Source: Mojavia pulchra JT2-VF2 (GTDB lineage Bacteria; Cyanobacteriota; Cyanobacteriia; Cyanobacteriales; Nostocaceae). From it: DNA of 64,000 nucleotides. Where the stretch lies: positions 1 through 64,000 of the forward strand of contig JAHHHN010000020.1 in assembly GCA_019359325.1 (NCBI GenBank), given 5' to 3'. Both the position numbers and the translations under genes were made by a program. The notes under the pieces were generated by a model. That model was not told the DNA's origin. It did no database searches and worked only from the letters and a program-made list of their open reading frames with translations. Each line of letters starts with the position of its first letter. Position 1 is the first letter of the stretch. Shown one piece after another: positions 19,526 to 28,746 of the stretch.

Positions 19526-19645
19526 ATGACGCCTGCTTTAGCAAATTTCCTTTGGAGCCTTTTTTGGGGTGCTGTGATTGTCGTTATTCCTGCGACAGTT
19601 GGTTTGATTTTCATTAGCCAAAAAGATAAAATCCAGCGTTCATAG
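19526..19645 (+). CDS. psbX: Photosystem II protein X
   Basis: A 39-residue one-helix protein beginning [17 protein letters not shown] and ending [11 protein letters not shown], clearly PsbX of photosystem II. It sits at the edge of the reaction centre near the QB plastoquinone site and cytochrome b559. One membrane span covers about residues 10-30. The gene is short enough to be missed by ORF cutoffs. It lies upstream of ycf66, separated by a spacer rich in hairpins. The start has GGTTGAGAACT upstream, a modest ribosome site. Confidence 0.95.
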   Translation: MTPALANFLWSLFWGAVIVVIPATVGLIFISQKDKIQRS

Positions 19646-19647
19646 TG

Positions 19648-19822
19648 CTTGTGGGAGTCAGCTTGACTCTCATAAACGATTGTCTGTCAGCTATTTACCT
19701 AGTTGCTTCAAAAGCAGCAATTCCTTCCAAGGTGAACAAGGTATACTTAGCTGACAGACATACGCTTTTTTTAGCTTGTGGTAAACAGCTTCAGAGCTTC
19801 TTTGCCAAATGCTTTGAAGCTT
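19648..19822 (+). ncRNA. Candidate structured RNA between psbX and ycf66
   Basis: Three inverted repeats follow psbX in order. GAGTCA-GCT-TGACTC is at 19655-19669. A perfect 13-bp pair TGTCTGTCAGCTA / TAGCTGACAGACA is at 19681-19693 and 19748-19760, followed shortly by seven T residues. AGCTTCA / TGAAGCT is at 19787-19793 and 19815-19821. This could be a psbX 3' region with terminator, a ycf66 leader, or a small RNA. No known family is recognised. Confidence 0.4.
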
Positions 19823-19898
19823 CTATATATTGTGCCTAATTACAGTAGTGATTTTAATTTTGACTCGCTAACATAGATTTGATATTGGGAAAACAGCA

Positions 19899-20801
19899 AT
19901 GATAAATTTTGGGCTGGACTCAGCCAGTATTCTGGCTCAGGTAAATTTTGGGACGAACTCAGCCAGTATTCTAGGAATTTTCCTGGCTGTGGCTGGGGCA
20001 GCACTGTATTTTCTGCGGACTGTGCGTCCAGAGCTGTCACGAGATCAAGATATCTTTTTTGCGGCGGTAGGCTTACTTTGTGGCTTTATTCTGATCTTTC
20101 AAGGTTGGCGACTAGACCCGATTTTGCAATTTGGTCAGCTACTTTTGGTTGGTACAACTGTGTTTTTTGCAGTTGAAAGTATTCGCCTGCGTAGTATCGC
20201 TACTCAGCAAGCCAAGCGCAATACTCCGATTGTCGACGAGGATCGCCCAGTCAGCAAAAATTATTCTTATGATAGGCGGCGGGAATATCAAGCTGAGGTG
20301 GGTGCAGAATTAGATCCATTGCCTTATGAAGAGGAGGAACGCCCCGTGCGTCCTCGGATTCGGGCTAGCAGGGATGAGCGCTCTTCTCGTGATGATTACT
20401 ACGAGGATCAACCTCCCCGTCGTTCAGAACGCCGCAATGGGGGAGAAAGGCAGGAACCAGGAGATAAAGGACGGCGGCGTAATTCTGGGCGTACAGTGAG
20501 CCGCTCTTCTGAAAGGGTTGAAGAAGATTGGGGTTCCACTCCCAGAGAAGTCAATGATTGGGACAGTTCGGGAGAAGAAGCCAGAAAATCTTCTCGCCGT
20601 AGTAATAACGGGCCGCAACGTCCAGAAAGCCGTGATGAAGAGGTCACCCCTAGACCAAGGAGACGCCGCTCACCCAGTGACTCAGTGCCTCGCAGACAGC
20701 TTGACGATGATGAAGCGATACCAACTGATTATGTAGAATACAAACCGCTCGAACGGCCAGATGACAATTCTGATAATTCGACCAATTTTGATGACATTTA
20801 A
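19899..20801 (+). CDS. ycf66: Ycf66 family protein
   Basis: The 300-residue product has the Ycf66 N-terminal domain (about 1-110) with two or three hydrophobic helices (SILGIFLAVAGAALYFLR, FFAAVGLLCGFILIFQGW, FGQLLLVGTTVFFAVESIRL). A long charged tail follows (about 110-300), very rich in Arg, Glu, Asp and Ser, and likely disordered. Ycf66 is conserved in cyanobacteria and some plastids, with no established function. It lies downstream of psbX. An internal near-duplication at the N-terminus (DSASILAQVNFGTNSASILG) is visible. ATG start at 19899. Confidence 0.9.
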   Translation: MINFGLDSASILAQVNFGTNSASILGIFLAVAGAALYFLRTVRPELSRDQDIFFAAVGLLCGFILIFQGWRLDPILQFGQLLLVGTTVFFAVESIRLRSIATQQAKRNTPIVDEDRPVSKNYSYDRRREYQAEVGAELDPLPYEEEERPVRPRIRASRDERSSRDDYYEDQPPRRSERRNGGERQEPGDKGRRRNSGRTVSRSSERVEEDWGSTPREVNDWDSSGEEARKSSRRSNNGPQRPESRDEEVTPRPRRRRSPSDSVPRRQLDDDEAIPTDYVEYKPLERPDDNSDNSTNFDDI

Positions 20802-20831
20802 AACAGTTAGGGGTGACGGAAAACAGGTGAG

Positions 20832-21401
20832 GTGAAAAAATTTACGCCTAGATTTTGGCTCCAAAGACCGCTTCATTGGAGCCTGATTTTTAGCTTGGCC
20901 AGTGCGCTTGTAGCTTGTAGTTCCAGCGATATTCCTATTGGCCCTACGTCCCTCAACAGTCGTTACACTGAGGAGCAACCTACTTTAAGTGGAAATGGGC
21001 GCTTTTTAGCATTTGTCTCTAATCGTAATGGTAGTCACCAGTTGTTAGTGTACGACTTAGAGACGCAAGGTTTTATTCGCACACCTGGCTTAAACCGACC
21101 TGAAACAATTGCCGAAAGTCCTAGCCTGAGCTATACAGGACGTTATATTGCTTATCTGACCAGCGATCAAGGTAGACCAGTTGTGGCGCTTTACGATCGC
21201 GCTACGCAACAGTCACAAGTCATCACCCCCGTTTATCGTGGTTGGGTGAGAAACCCTGGTATCAGTCCAGACGGACGTTATGTTGTATTTGAAACAGCCA
21301 GTCGTGGTCAGTGGGATGTTGAAGTACTAGACCGGGGGCCAAATATTGAGTTAGATATTCCTAATGGTGCAACTGTGGCTTCACCCCCTAGCGGGCCGTA
21401 G
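20832..21401 (+). CDS. TolB-like beta-propeller lipoprotein 1
   Basis: A 189-residue protein with GTG start, a signal peptide and lipobox ending ALVAC at about residue 29, so probably lipid-anchored. The mature part carries repeats of the TolB/WD40-like type: LSGNGRFLAFVSNRNG, LSYTGRYIAYLTSDQG, ISPDGRYVVFETASRG. Each has the S-x-x-G-R-x-h-x-F/Y pattern. The three blades are too few for a full propeller, so it may oligomerise. It is followed by a paralogue at 21476, indicating tandem duplication. Function unknown. Confidence 0.8.
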   Translation: MKKFTPRFWLQRPLHWSLIFSLASALVACSSSDIPIGPTSLNSRYTEEQPTLSGNGRFLAFVSNRNGSHQLLVYDLETQGFIRTPGLNRPETIAESPSLSYTGRYIAYLTSDQGRPVVALYDRATQQSQVITPVYRGWVRNPGISPDGRYVVFETASRGQWDVEVLDRGPNIELDIPNGATVASPPSGP

Positions 21402-21475
21402 GTGGAGATATAAAAAAATTATAAATTATTAGTTATTGGAATATTTACGATTAACTAATAACTAAAACTAAATAT

Positions 21476-22000
21476 ATGAAACGCTCTATTTTTATATCTG
21501 TATTTGCTTGCTCAAGTTTGTTAAGTAGCTGTTTTGGCTATCCGCGTATTGTAAGTTATCCCTTTGATCCTGGGGGTCGGAGTCTCAACAGTCTAGGTTC
21601 AGAATCAAATCCGCAAATTTCTGGAAGATATATTGTTTTTACTACTGATAGACGAGGCAGCCAAGATGTTTATCTGTTTGATCGGGTCACTAGTAATTTA
21701 GTGGATTTACCTGGTTTAAATGCCTTGGATACGATCGCTTCACATCCTAGCGTTTCTGATGATGGTCGTTATGTAGTTTTTGCAGCTAGTCGTTTAGGGC
21801 GATCGGCTATTTTTCTGTACGACCGGGAAACACGCCAATCGCGCGATTTAACTACTAACCTGCAAGCAGAAGTTCGCAACCCCATTATTAGCGCTGATGG
21901 CAGTAGAATTGCCTTTGAATCTACTAATAATGGGCAGTGGGATATTTTAGTCTATAACCGTTCTGGAAGACCATTGAATATACCTCAAGACCCCAGGTAA
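21476..22000 (+). CDS. TolB-like beta-propeller lipoprotein 2
   Basis: A 174-residue paralogue of the preceding gene. The signal peptide ends in the lipobox LLSSC (about residue 18). Three repeat units follow: ISGRYIVFTTDRRGSQD, VSDDGRYVVFAASRLGR and ISADGSRIAFESTNNGQWD. Both proteins share the order VYDLETQGF/LFDRVTSNL, then a PGLN segment and a C-terminal GQWD motif. An ATG start is used. It is probably co-transcribed with its neighbour across a 74-bp gap. No partner such as Pal or TolQR is nearby, so a Tol role should not be assumed. Confidence 0.8.
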   Translation: MKRSIFISVFACSSLLSSCFGYPRIVSYPFDPGGRSLNSLGSESNPQISGRYIVFTTDRRGSQDVYLFDRVTSNLVDLPGLNALDTIASHPSVSDDGRYVVFAASRLGRSAIFLYDRETRQSRDLTTNLQAEVRNPIISADGSRIAFESTNNGQWDILVYNRSGRPLNIPQDPR

Positions 22001-22146
22001 GGGGTGGATGGGGGCTGGGGGCTGGGGAGCAGAGGGGCAGAGAGAGGGACAGAGAAAGAAATATTTTCATGTCCTCGTCGTGTAATTTATTACATGAATG
22101 TTTAGTTGAAAATGTTCTCTTCTCCCCAGTCCCTAATCCCCAGTTC
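22001..22146. repeat. G-rich and C-rich short repeats between convergent genes
   Basis: The gap holds GGGGGCTGGGGGCTGGGG-like units near 22010 and facing CCCCAGTCCCTAATCCCCAG units near 22125, i.e. complementary heptamer-type repeats that can pair into a hairpin between the two convergent genes. Confidence 0.5.
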
Positions 22147-23154
22147 CTAATCCTTATCCCCAATTACTTCTTGTACAGATTCAATAAGCGATCGCACTTG
22201 TTGAGTTCCTTCGGAAGATTCAAAGGAAAGTGGAAATTTACCTTTGGATATCATCCGCAAACCAAGAGGTGCGAGACTAAGCAATCCTTTTAGGTCTCGA
22301 AAATAATTACCAACGACTTGTAACCCAAATTGACGTTCATCAATCCAACCGCCTTGTTTGACAAGTTCTATTAATACTTTACGGTGACGAATTGAACGAC
22401 TGTCGCTAGCTTGTTTGTGCGAGAGAATTTCTTGTTTAATTTTGGTGATTTGCTCTAGTGGTGCTACCTCCATGGGACAAACTGAATCACAGTAAAGACA
22501 ACGAGTGCAACCCCAAACTCCTTTAGTACCTTCGTTGTAGTTTTCTAAGCGAGTTTCAGTTTGGCGATCACGGGAATCTGCTACCATGCGATAAGCTTTG
22601 GCAAGGGCATGGGGGCCAACAAAATCTGGATTAACTTCACGAGCATTGCACTCAGAATAGCAAGCTCCACACATAATACAGTTACCAGTTTGATCGAGGC
22701 GCGATCGCTCTTCTGGTGTTTGCAGAAATTCTCTTTCTGGAACTTGTCGTGCTGCCGTACTCACATAAGGACTAACCGCCTCTAAATTATTCCAAAAACT
22801 GTTCATATCCACCACTAAATCCTTAATCACGGGCATATTACCCAATGGGGCGATCGTGATTTCTGAAATGACATTTGCTTCAGTTTTTGATGATGGGATC
22901 TTTTGTAATCTGGCAATTTCACTGCCAACGTTTTCCTTACAAGCTAAAGCCGATCGCCCATTGATTCGCATAGCGCAGCTACCACAAATAGTATTACGAC
23001 AATTTTTGCGAAACGCCAAAGTTCCATCTTGTTCCCACTTAATCCGATTAAGACAATCCAAGATTGTATTACCAGGTTCTACGTCCAAACGGTAAGCTTG
23101 CACAACAGGGGAGGAATTTTGTTGCTGTCGAATGACCTTAAAAATAACTTCCAT
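22147..23154 (-). CDS. sdhB: Succinate dehydrogenase/fumarate reductase iron-sulfur subunit
   Basis: The SdhB/FrdB-type protein passes electrons from the flavoprotein to quinone. The N-terminal [2Fe-2S] domain has CRNTICGSCAMRINGRSALAC (about 55-75). The C-terminal ferredoxin domain has CIMCGACYSEC and CTRCLYCDSVCP for the 4Fe-4S and 3Fe-4S clusters. I take the ATG at 23154 (335 residues, MEVIFKVIRQQQ). The open frame extends three codons to a TTG without a better ribosome site. It is longer than enterobacterial SdhB (about 240) because of a C-terminal extension. No flavoprotein gene adjoins it, as is common in cyanobacteria. Confidence 0.9.
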   Translation of the reverse strand: MEVIFKVIRQQQNSSPVVQAYRLDVEPGNTILDCLNRIKWEQDGTLAFRKNCRNTICGSCAMRINGRSALACKENVGSEIARLQKIPSSKTEANVISEITIAPLGNMPVIKDLVVDMNSFWNNLEAVSPYVSTAARQVPEREFLQTPEERSRLDQTGNCIMCGACYSECNAREVNPDFVGPHALAKAYRMVADSRDRQTETRLENYNEGTKGVWGCTRCLYCDSVCPMEVAPLEQITKIKQEILSHKQASDSRSIRHRKVLIELVKQGGWIDERQFGLQVVGNYFRDLKGLLSLAPLGLRMISKGKFPLSFESSEGTQQVRSLIESVQEVIGDKD

Positions 23155-24566
23155 TGCTACCAACCAAAATTTTAAAATTACTATATTCGCCTGAAAAATC
23201 TTGACTAACGGCAGGTTACTCTGAAAAATGAGCTATACTCTTGTTTCCCTTTATTCTAGGCTAGCTGTTATATAGATTGATAATTAAACAGCTAGGGATT
23301 CTAGTTTCAGGATAGCCATTAAAATTTTAGTTGTGGAGAATAGGCTAAATTTGTCTCTTAACTATAGACCCTACACCAAAAAAGTATTTACTACTTTACA
23401 TTTAATTGCTCTGTTTGGCAGTATTAGGTGAGAAAGAGTTAACCATCAGAAGGACTTGTGCTTTTCCCCTGCATAACAAAAGTAAGTAAAATAAATCCTC
23501 CTTAGGTTAGCACTACATATTTATGTCAACAGCAGTCAATACTGCCTAGAAGCATAGCTTAAAGGCTTACGATGTGAAAAATTTTTAGTTGTGTAGAAGT
23601 GTTAAACCAATAATGAACATTTAGTACTGAGAATAAAGCACTAGGCAGATGTAGATAAATTTCTTCTTACCAAAGATAGACGTACACAATCCTCTGACCA
23701 CTTTTTACGCTATGGGTATAAACAAGAGAGCAAAATCCTCACAGCAATTTGTCTGCTGTGAATCAAGCAAATCTTGGATTTAAGCCGCTTGTCAAAACTA
23801 CCCGTCTAAATTAGATAAATTTTTATAAAAGCACTGCTGCAATACTCACAACCTCAATAACGCGCTACGAAAATCCTTATTGCTTTTTACTTCGCCAAGC
23901 CCAGAAATTTCGATAAAAATTTACCAGCAATTTTAATTCAAAATAAAACAACAATTTTGCTATTATTAGTCCATGCTAGTATTTAATATAAAATTACGCA
24001 GTAACAAAATCAGGATCAATAGCCGTATAAGCGCGGCTACTACTGCTTTGTTTATTCGTAATGTAGAGACACGAAAATTCACGTCTCTACTAGCAGGAGG
24101 AAAGGGTATATACCTGTATGACCCTATTCAAATACTATGCTATCCATAGCTTAAGAGGAATAGTAGGGTAACCCCTACAACTCAAAGACTAGAAAGGTAA
24201 GCACTGAAAATGAATAACCTGCAATTTCTTGGGTCTACGACTAATTTGTACTAGCACCCATATACCTTGTAAAGGTGGCTTAAAGATACACCGCTGCAAT
24301 AACGCCAAAAGAAAAAATAATTTTATTTTCGTTGGCGAATCATGGTTAAAAGTGGCGTAAAACCACCAAAATTCATACCTGTGATCACCATGATCTCTAA
24401 TATGTTGCGAACAAACATAATAGAGACCCTTGTGGTTCCCCTATAAGCAGGAAATTACCTTGAGTTTAGGGATCAAAGTAGCTCTGTGCAGATGCTAAAA
24501 AGCTAAATACTGGCACAAAGCTATATCGTTTATTAGTTTGGAGAAAGTAAGGAAATTTTGAGCATA
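23155..24566. other. 1.4-kb spacer upstream of cyAbrB
   Basis: No protein or known RNA is recognised in this long gap. A hairpin repeat lies at 24063-24090 (GTAGAGAC...GTCTCTAC), a type dispersed in Nostoc genomes. The sequence is AT-rich. It should contain the promoter of the downstream regulator. Confidence 0.5.
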
Positions 24567-25007
24567 ATGACTGAAACCGCAACCGCACCATTAACCGGAA
24601 AAGCATTGCTTGCTAAAGTAAAAGAGCTTTCCAATTTACCACGCCGAGAAAGAGCCAAGCAGTGCGGCTATTACACTGTTACCAAGAATAACCAAGTTCG
24701 TGTTAATCTCACCGATTTTTATGACGCTTTGCTATCTGCTAGGGGAATTCCTCTAAGTCCAGAAGCACCCAAAGATGGTCGTGGTCGTGAACCGACATAT
24801 CGGGTTAGTGTGCATCAAAACGGTCAAATTGTGATTGGTGCTACATACACCAAAGCAATGGGCTTAAAGCCTGGTGATGAATTTGAAATTAGACTGGGGT
24901 ACAAGCATATTCACCTGATTCAACTCGGTGAAAGTGACAAAAAATTATCCCAGATAGATTTGGATTCTGATGACGTGGATGAAGAAGATTTAGAAGAGGA
25001 AGAGTAG
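24567..25007 (+). CDS. cyAbrB family transcriptional regulator (CalA/cyAbrB1-like)
   Basis: A 146-residue cyanobacterial AbrB-type DNA-binding regulator. The conserved block LPRRERAKQCGYYTVTKNNQ is near residue 27, and GRGREPTYRVSVHQNGQIVIG leads into the C-terminal swapped-hairpin-like domain (about 70-125). It ends in a very acidic tail (DLDSDDVDEEDLEEEE). Relatives control carbon/nitrogen and heterocyst or hydrogenase genes. The sequence looks more like the cyAbrB1/CalA group than cyAbrB2, from memory. A TTG nine bases upstream (24558) is better spaced from AAGGAA and could add three residues. Confidence 0.9.
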   Translation: MTETATAPLTGKALLAKVKELSNLPRRERAKQCGYYTVTKNNQVRVNLTDFYDALLSARGIPLSPEAPKDGRGREPTYRVSVHQNGQIVIGATYTKAMGLKPGDEFEIRLGYKHIHLIQLGESDKKLSQIDLDSDDVDEEDLEEEE

Positions 25008-25207
25008 GATTTTTTAATGATAGGGATAAGTTGAAGGCGAATGCTTAATAACTTATCTCTATCGTTACAACCTACTGGCAAATATAGTTTAATAATTGTA
25101 TTACCTCAAAAAATACGATTAGGCCTCTTGCATAAGAAGCTAATTTTAGTAGAGTCTTGATCAAGAAGCAAGAAATCTATTGTTGCAAGAATTTAGTCGT
25201 GTTTTTT

Positions 25208-26086
25208 ATGCCTATTTTGATAACATTGTTTGAGCCATTAACCAACAATATACTGGCATTTCTACAAGATGCACCAGTAATAGTTGTAGTGATGGCTTTT
25301 TTCATTGCCTGGATAGGATGCTGGTTACCAGTGGCAGTTGTAACTGCGATCGCCATCAAATGGCAACCCGGCAAAACTTTGCAGCCAGAGCAGAAAATTC
25401 CTTTACTGATGTCTCTCTACTTACTAGCGCCCCTAATTCTCTGGGTATTTCTTCGACTAACTAATAAATCTTTCTCAGATTATGGCTTGGTAGGGAGTGT
25501 TTCAATTCTAGGTTCGTTAAGTTTGGGCTTCAGCTTAGGAGTGCTGAGTCTAGCTATTGTTTTTAGTGGGCAATTTGGGCTGGGTTGGTGTTCTCTTCAA
25601 AAGTCAAACTTCAAGTTATTATTACCCACATTGCCACCTATTTTATTGATAGCGTTGTTAGTCGGGGGCATAGAAGAGTTAATTTTTCGAGGTTTTCTAT
25701 TTACCGAATTAGAGCGGAATTACCCTGTTTGGGTAGCAGCGATAATTTCTAGTTTGATTTTTGCCGTTTTACATTTAGTTTGGGAGCAACGAGAAACCAT
25801 ACCACAACTTCCCGGCCTATGGCTCATGGGAATGGTACTGGTAGTGGCAAGGTTTGCTGATGGTGGTAGTTTGGGTATAGCTTGGGGACTTCACGCTGGG
25901 TGGGTATGGGCGATCGCTACTTTAGACACAGCAGAACTAATTACTTACACAGGTAAAGTATCTGAGTGGTATACGGGTAAGAACAAAAAACCCCTAGCTG
26001 GGTTAGCAGGGATTATATGTGTAATATTGGCTGGGTTAATTCTTTGGTTGTTTTCTAAATATTTTGGAGTATCGGTTAATTATTAA
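25208..26086 (+). CDS. CPBP family intramembrane metalloprotease
   Basis: A membrane protease of the CPBP (CAAX/Rce1-like) family. Motif 1 is EELIFRG near residue 157. Motif 2 has His in FAVLHLVWE, and a later His is in WGLHAGWVWA, which together with the glutamates form the metal/catalytic site. About eight hydrophobic helices are visible. I prefer the ATG at 25208 (292 residues); the open frame extends to a TTG at 25157 with poor support. Members process prenylated peptides or bacteriocins, but the substrate here is unknown. It converges on the next gene with an 18-base gap. Confidence 0.85.
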   Translation: MPILITLFEPLTNNILAFLQDAPVIVVVMAFFIAWIGCWLPVAVVTAIAIKWQPGKTLQPEQKIPLLMSLYLLAPLILWVFLRLTNKSFSDYGLVGSVSILGSLSLGFSLGVLSLAIVFSGQFGLGWCSLQKSNFKLLLPTLPPILLIALLVGGIEELIFRGFLFTELERNYPVWVAAIISSLIFAVLHLVWEQRETIPQLPGLWLMGMVLVVARFADGGSLGIAWGLHAGWVWAIATLDTAELITYTGKVSEWYTGKNKKPLAGLAGIICVILAGLILWLFSKYFGVSVNY

Positions 26087-26104
26087 ACTCATAACGCTGA
26101 ACCA

Positions 26105-27226
26105 CTAGCCTCCAAAACCAGGAATTAAACGCTTGAGGGCGCGATCAACAACATCACCATAGCGCAATTCGCCACATAGGATTTTACCCATAATTTGGGC
26201 ACTAGAGGGGCGCTTGACACCAACTTTGTAACCAATTTTCGGAAAGCGATAGTAAGCTCCAGCTAATTTTTTTGCCCAAGCCATATCCGTACCCCATTGT
26301 TCATTGATGGCATTGGTATATTGTTCTAAAGCGTTGATGTCACCAGAAAGAGCCTCATTAATGGCTCCTGCTGCTACCAAACCACTAAAAATTGAGGGGC
26401 GAATACCTTCTGCTGTCATTGGATCGACTACACAAGCTGCTTCCCCAACCAAAACAGCATTTTGGGTGTGTAGCTTTTGATGACCATCCCACAAGCAAAG
26501 AGGATAACCATATTGTTTGCTAGTTTTGATATCAACATTAAAGGATTGGGCGTACTCATCTAGAATTTTCTTAAAGTCCTGGGGTTCGCCACCAATAAAC
26601 GTACCAACGCCAATGGAATAACCTTCAGCCTTGGGAAAATTCCAAATATAGCCGTTTTTAACTAAGCCAAACTCGAAATGAATTGTAGATTTGTTCTTCA
26701 CATTAGCGGGAACTTCTACCTCTAAGGCTCCTGCTAAACGGCGTTTGCGGTCTTTGAAGCCAAGCCATTTTGCCATCGATCCTTTGGCTCCATCAGCTGC
26801 GATTAAGTAGCGACCTGTAACTGGGCCGTTGGCTGTGTTGACTTGCCAAAAGTCCCCTTTAAACTCAATGCCAGTTACTTCTGTATTATCTTGCAGTTCA
26901 GCCCCTTGTTTCTGAGCTTGCTGAACTAAGAAATGGTCAAAAACATCTCGCCGCACCATCCAAATCGGTTCTTTCAGCCCAATTTTTGCTTCTACAGGAT
27001 CTTCCAAATTCCAAGTGAAGCGAAGAGAGTCTACCTTTACAGAAATCGCTGGGCTAAAATCAAAGTCGAACCATTGGGCGATCGCAGGCGATACACCACC
27101 ACCACAAGGTTTGTATCTTGGTAGGGATTCTTTTTCTAAAATCAATACTGAGCGGCCTTGCTTGGCTAAATGATATGCGGCTGTTCCACCAGATGGCCCG
27201 GCACCGACGATGATGCAATCGTACAT
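26105..27226 (-). CDS. Geranylgeranyl-reductase-family FAD oxidoreductase
   Basis: A 373-residue flavoprotein with N-terminal FAD-binding motif DCIIVGAGPSGGTAAYHLAK, then YKPCGGGVSPA and the later GEAACVVDPMTAEGIRPS dinucleotide segment near residue 275. These are hallmarks of the geranylgeranyl reductase family. The N-terminus and length differ from canonical ChlP (about 405 residues, different start), so this is probably a paralogue reducing another isoprenoid or lipid. No chlorophyll genes adjoin. ATG start at 27226. The substrate is not determinable from sequence alone. Confidence 0.85.
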   Translation of the reverse strand: MYDCIIVGAGPSGGTAAYHLAKQGRSVLILEKESLPRYKPCGGGVSPAIAQWFDFDFSPAISVKVDSLRFTWNLEDPVEAKIGLKEPIWMVRRDVFDHFLVQQAQKQGAELQDNTEVTGIEFKGDFWQVNTANGPVTGRYLIAADGAKGSMAKWLGFKDRKRRLAGALEVEVPANVKNKSTIHFEFGLVKNGYIWNFPKAEGYSIGVGTFIGGEPQDFKKILDEYAQSFNVDIKTSKQYGYPLCLWDGHQKLHTQNAVLVGEAACVVDPMTAEGIRPSIFSGLVAAGAINEALSGDINALEQYTNAINEQWGTDMAWAKKLAGAYYRFPKIGYKVGVKRPSSAQIMGKILCGELRYGDVVDRALKRLIPGFGG

Positions 27227-27412
27227 TCAACTAAATTTTTGTAAAATTTAAAGGCTAAAAGTGTGAATGCTGAAAAATTCATCAACTCTTAGCCTTTAGC
27301 TGTTATTTTACCTGAAACTACAGGTTCTGCTATGAATTAAGGTAATTGCCGCTTACTAGAACCCTTACTTACATTTGGTCAGGGTAGCAAGCGTGGATAG
27401 CAACTACAAATT

Positions 27413-27961
27413 TTAGACAGTTGAAATGTCTTTTTCTTTTTCTGCCAATAATTCATCTATTCTGGCAGTGTATGTGTTTGTTAATTTTTGTAGTTTGTCT
27501 TGCTGATCCCGTGCTTCGTCTTCAGAAATCTCAGCATTTTTTTCCTGCTTGCGAATTGAGTCTAGGGCATCGCGGCGAATATTGCGAATACCAACACGAC
27601 CTTCTTCGGCATACTTAGCAGCAATTTTGACTAGTTCTTTGCGGCGATCGCTCGTCAAAGGCGGGATATTTAACCGAATTACAGAACCATCGTTGCTGGG
27701 GGTTAAACCCACATCTGACAGGGAAATTGCCTTTTCGACTATATTCAAGCTACTACGATCATAAGGCTGAATGAGGATCGTCGAAGCATCTGGTGTAGTA
27801 ATGTTTGCCAGCGATTTCAGTCCGGTAGGTGAACCGTAGTAGTCCACCAATACCTTATCTAGTAGACTCGCATTGGCGCGACCAGTGCGAATCGTGTTAA
27901 AAGCTCGTTGAGTTGCCTCAACAGTCTTTTGCATTGTAGTTTTAGCTTCATCTAATTTCAC
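27413..27961 (-). CDS. frr: Ribosome recycling factor
   Basis: RRF dissociates post-termination ribosomes with EF-G. I place the start at the GTG at 27961 (182 residues, [11 protein letters not shown]), with GGGAGG five bases upstream. The open frame extends five more codons to a TTG. Family markers: [16 protein letters not shown] (about 22-37), [15 protein letters not shown] and the long helical C-terminal half with [13 protein letters not shown]. The gene overlaps the 3' end of pyrH by 14 bases on the same strand, so the two are co-transcribed and probably coupled, the order seen in many bacteria. Confidence 0.96.
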   Translation of the reverse strand: MKLDEAKTTMQKTVEATQRAFNTIRTGRANASLLDKVLVDYYGSPTGLKSLANITTPDASTILIQPYDRSSLNIVEKAISLSDVGLTPSNDGSVIRLNIPPLTSDRRKELVKIAAKYAEEGRVGIRNIRRDALDSIRKQEKNAEISEDEARDQQDKLQKLTNTYTARIDELLAEKEKDISTV

Positions 27962-28676
27962 AAGAACCTCCCACAAGGGTACCGATGGATTCTCCCATGA
28001 CTGCTCGGTGGATATTACCTCGTCCCGTTAAGTCAAAAACAAGAATTGGGATATTATTTTCTTTACACAAGGCTATCGCAGTACTATCCATTACTCGCAA
28101 ATCTTGAGCCAAAACGTGTGCGTAAGTGAGACTGGTGTAGCGTTTGGCATCAGGATAGACATGAGGGTCAGCATCGTATACTCCGTCTACCTTGGTGGCT
28201 TTAAAAATCACTTCGGCATCAATTTCTGCGGCTCTTAATGCCGCAGTAGTGTCGGTAGTAAAGAAGGGATTTCCCGAACCAGCACCAAAAATTACTACCC
28301 GCCCTTTCTCAAGATGACGGATGGCACGACGACGAATGTAAGGTTCCGCTAATTCTTGCATAGCGATCGCAGTTTGCACTCGCGTCTGTACTCCTATCCG
28401 TTCTAGCGAATCTTGCAGCGTCATGGCATTCATTACCGTGGCAATCATCCCGATATAGTCAGCGGTCGCCCGGTCCATCCCCGCCGAGGCCGCTTTGACG
28501 CCACGAAAAATATTACCGCCGCCAACCACGATCGCGATCTGAACGCCAGTGGCTACCACTTCTCCTACTTCTTGTGCTATTTCTTTAACCACTTCTGGAT
28601 CAATACCATAGCCCATGTTGCCCATTAAGGCTTCACCGCTCAGTTTAAGTAAAACCCGTCGGTAATTCGTTCCCAT
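27948..28676 (-). CDS. pyrH: UMP kinase
   Basis: UMP kinase phosphorylates UMP to UDP in pyrimidine synthesis and is regulated by GTP and UTP. I use the ATG at 28676 (242 residues, [17 protein letters not shown]); the extra 13 residues upstream look non-native. Motifs: KLSGEAL near residue 10, [10 protein letters not shown] near 47, FAAGSG-type segment [17 protein letters not shown] and [13 protein letters not shown]. Length is normal. Its end overlaps frr, giving a pyrH-frr pair. Confidence 0.96.
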   Translation of the reverse strand: MGTNYRRVLLKLSGEALMGNMGYGIDPEVVKEIAQEVGEVVATGVQIAIVVGGGNIFRGVKAASAGMDRATADYIGMIATVMNAMTLQDSLERIGVQTRVQTAIAMQELAEPYIRRRAIRHLEKGRVVIFGAGSGNPFFTTDTTAALRAAEIDAEVIFKATKVDGVYDADPHVYPDAKRYTSLTYAHVLAQDLRVMDSTAIALCKENNIPILVFDLTGRGNIHRAVMGESIGTLVGGSCEIR

Positions 28677-28746
28677 GAAGTTACGCTTTATCGAAAAAGT
28701 TGCAATTGCCTCCAATTTAAGATAGCAGTACAGTGACTATCTGTGT

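Noticed and set aside
20408-20736. Several overlapping frames inside the ycf66 tail
   Set aside because: The Arg/Glu-rich tail gives open frames in other phases by composition; only the Ycf66 frame carries a known domain.
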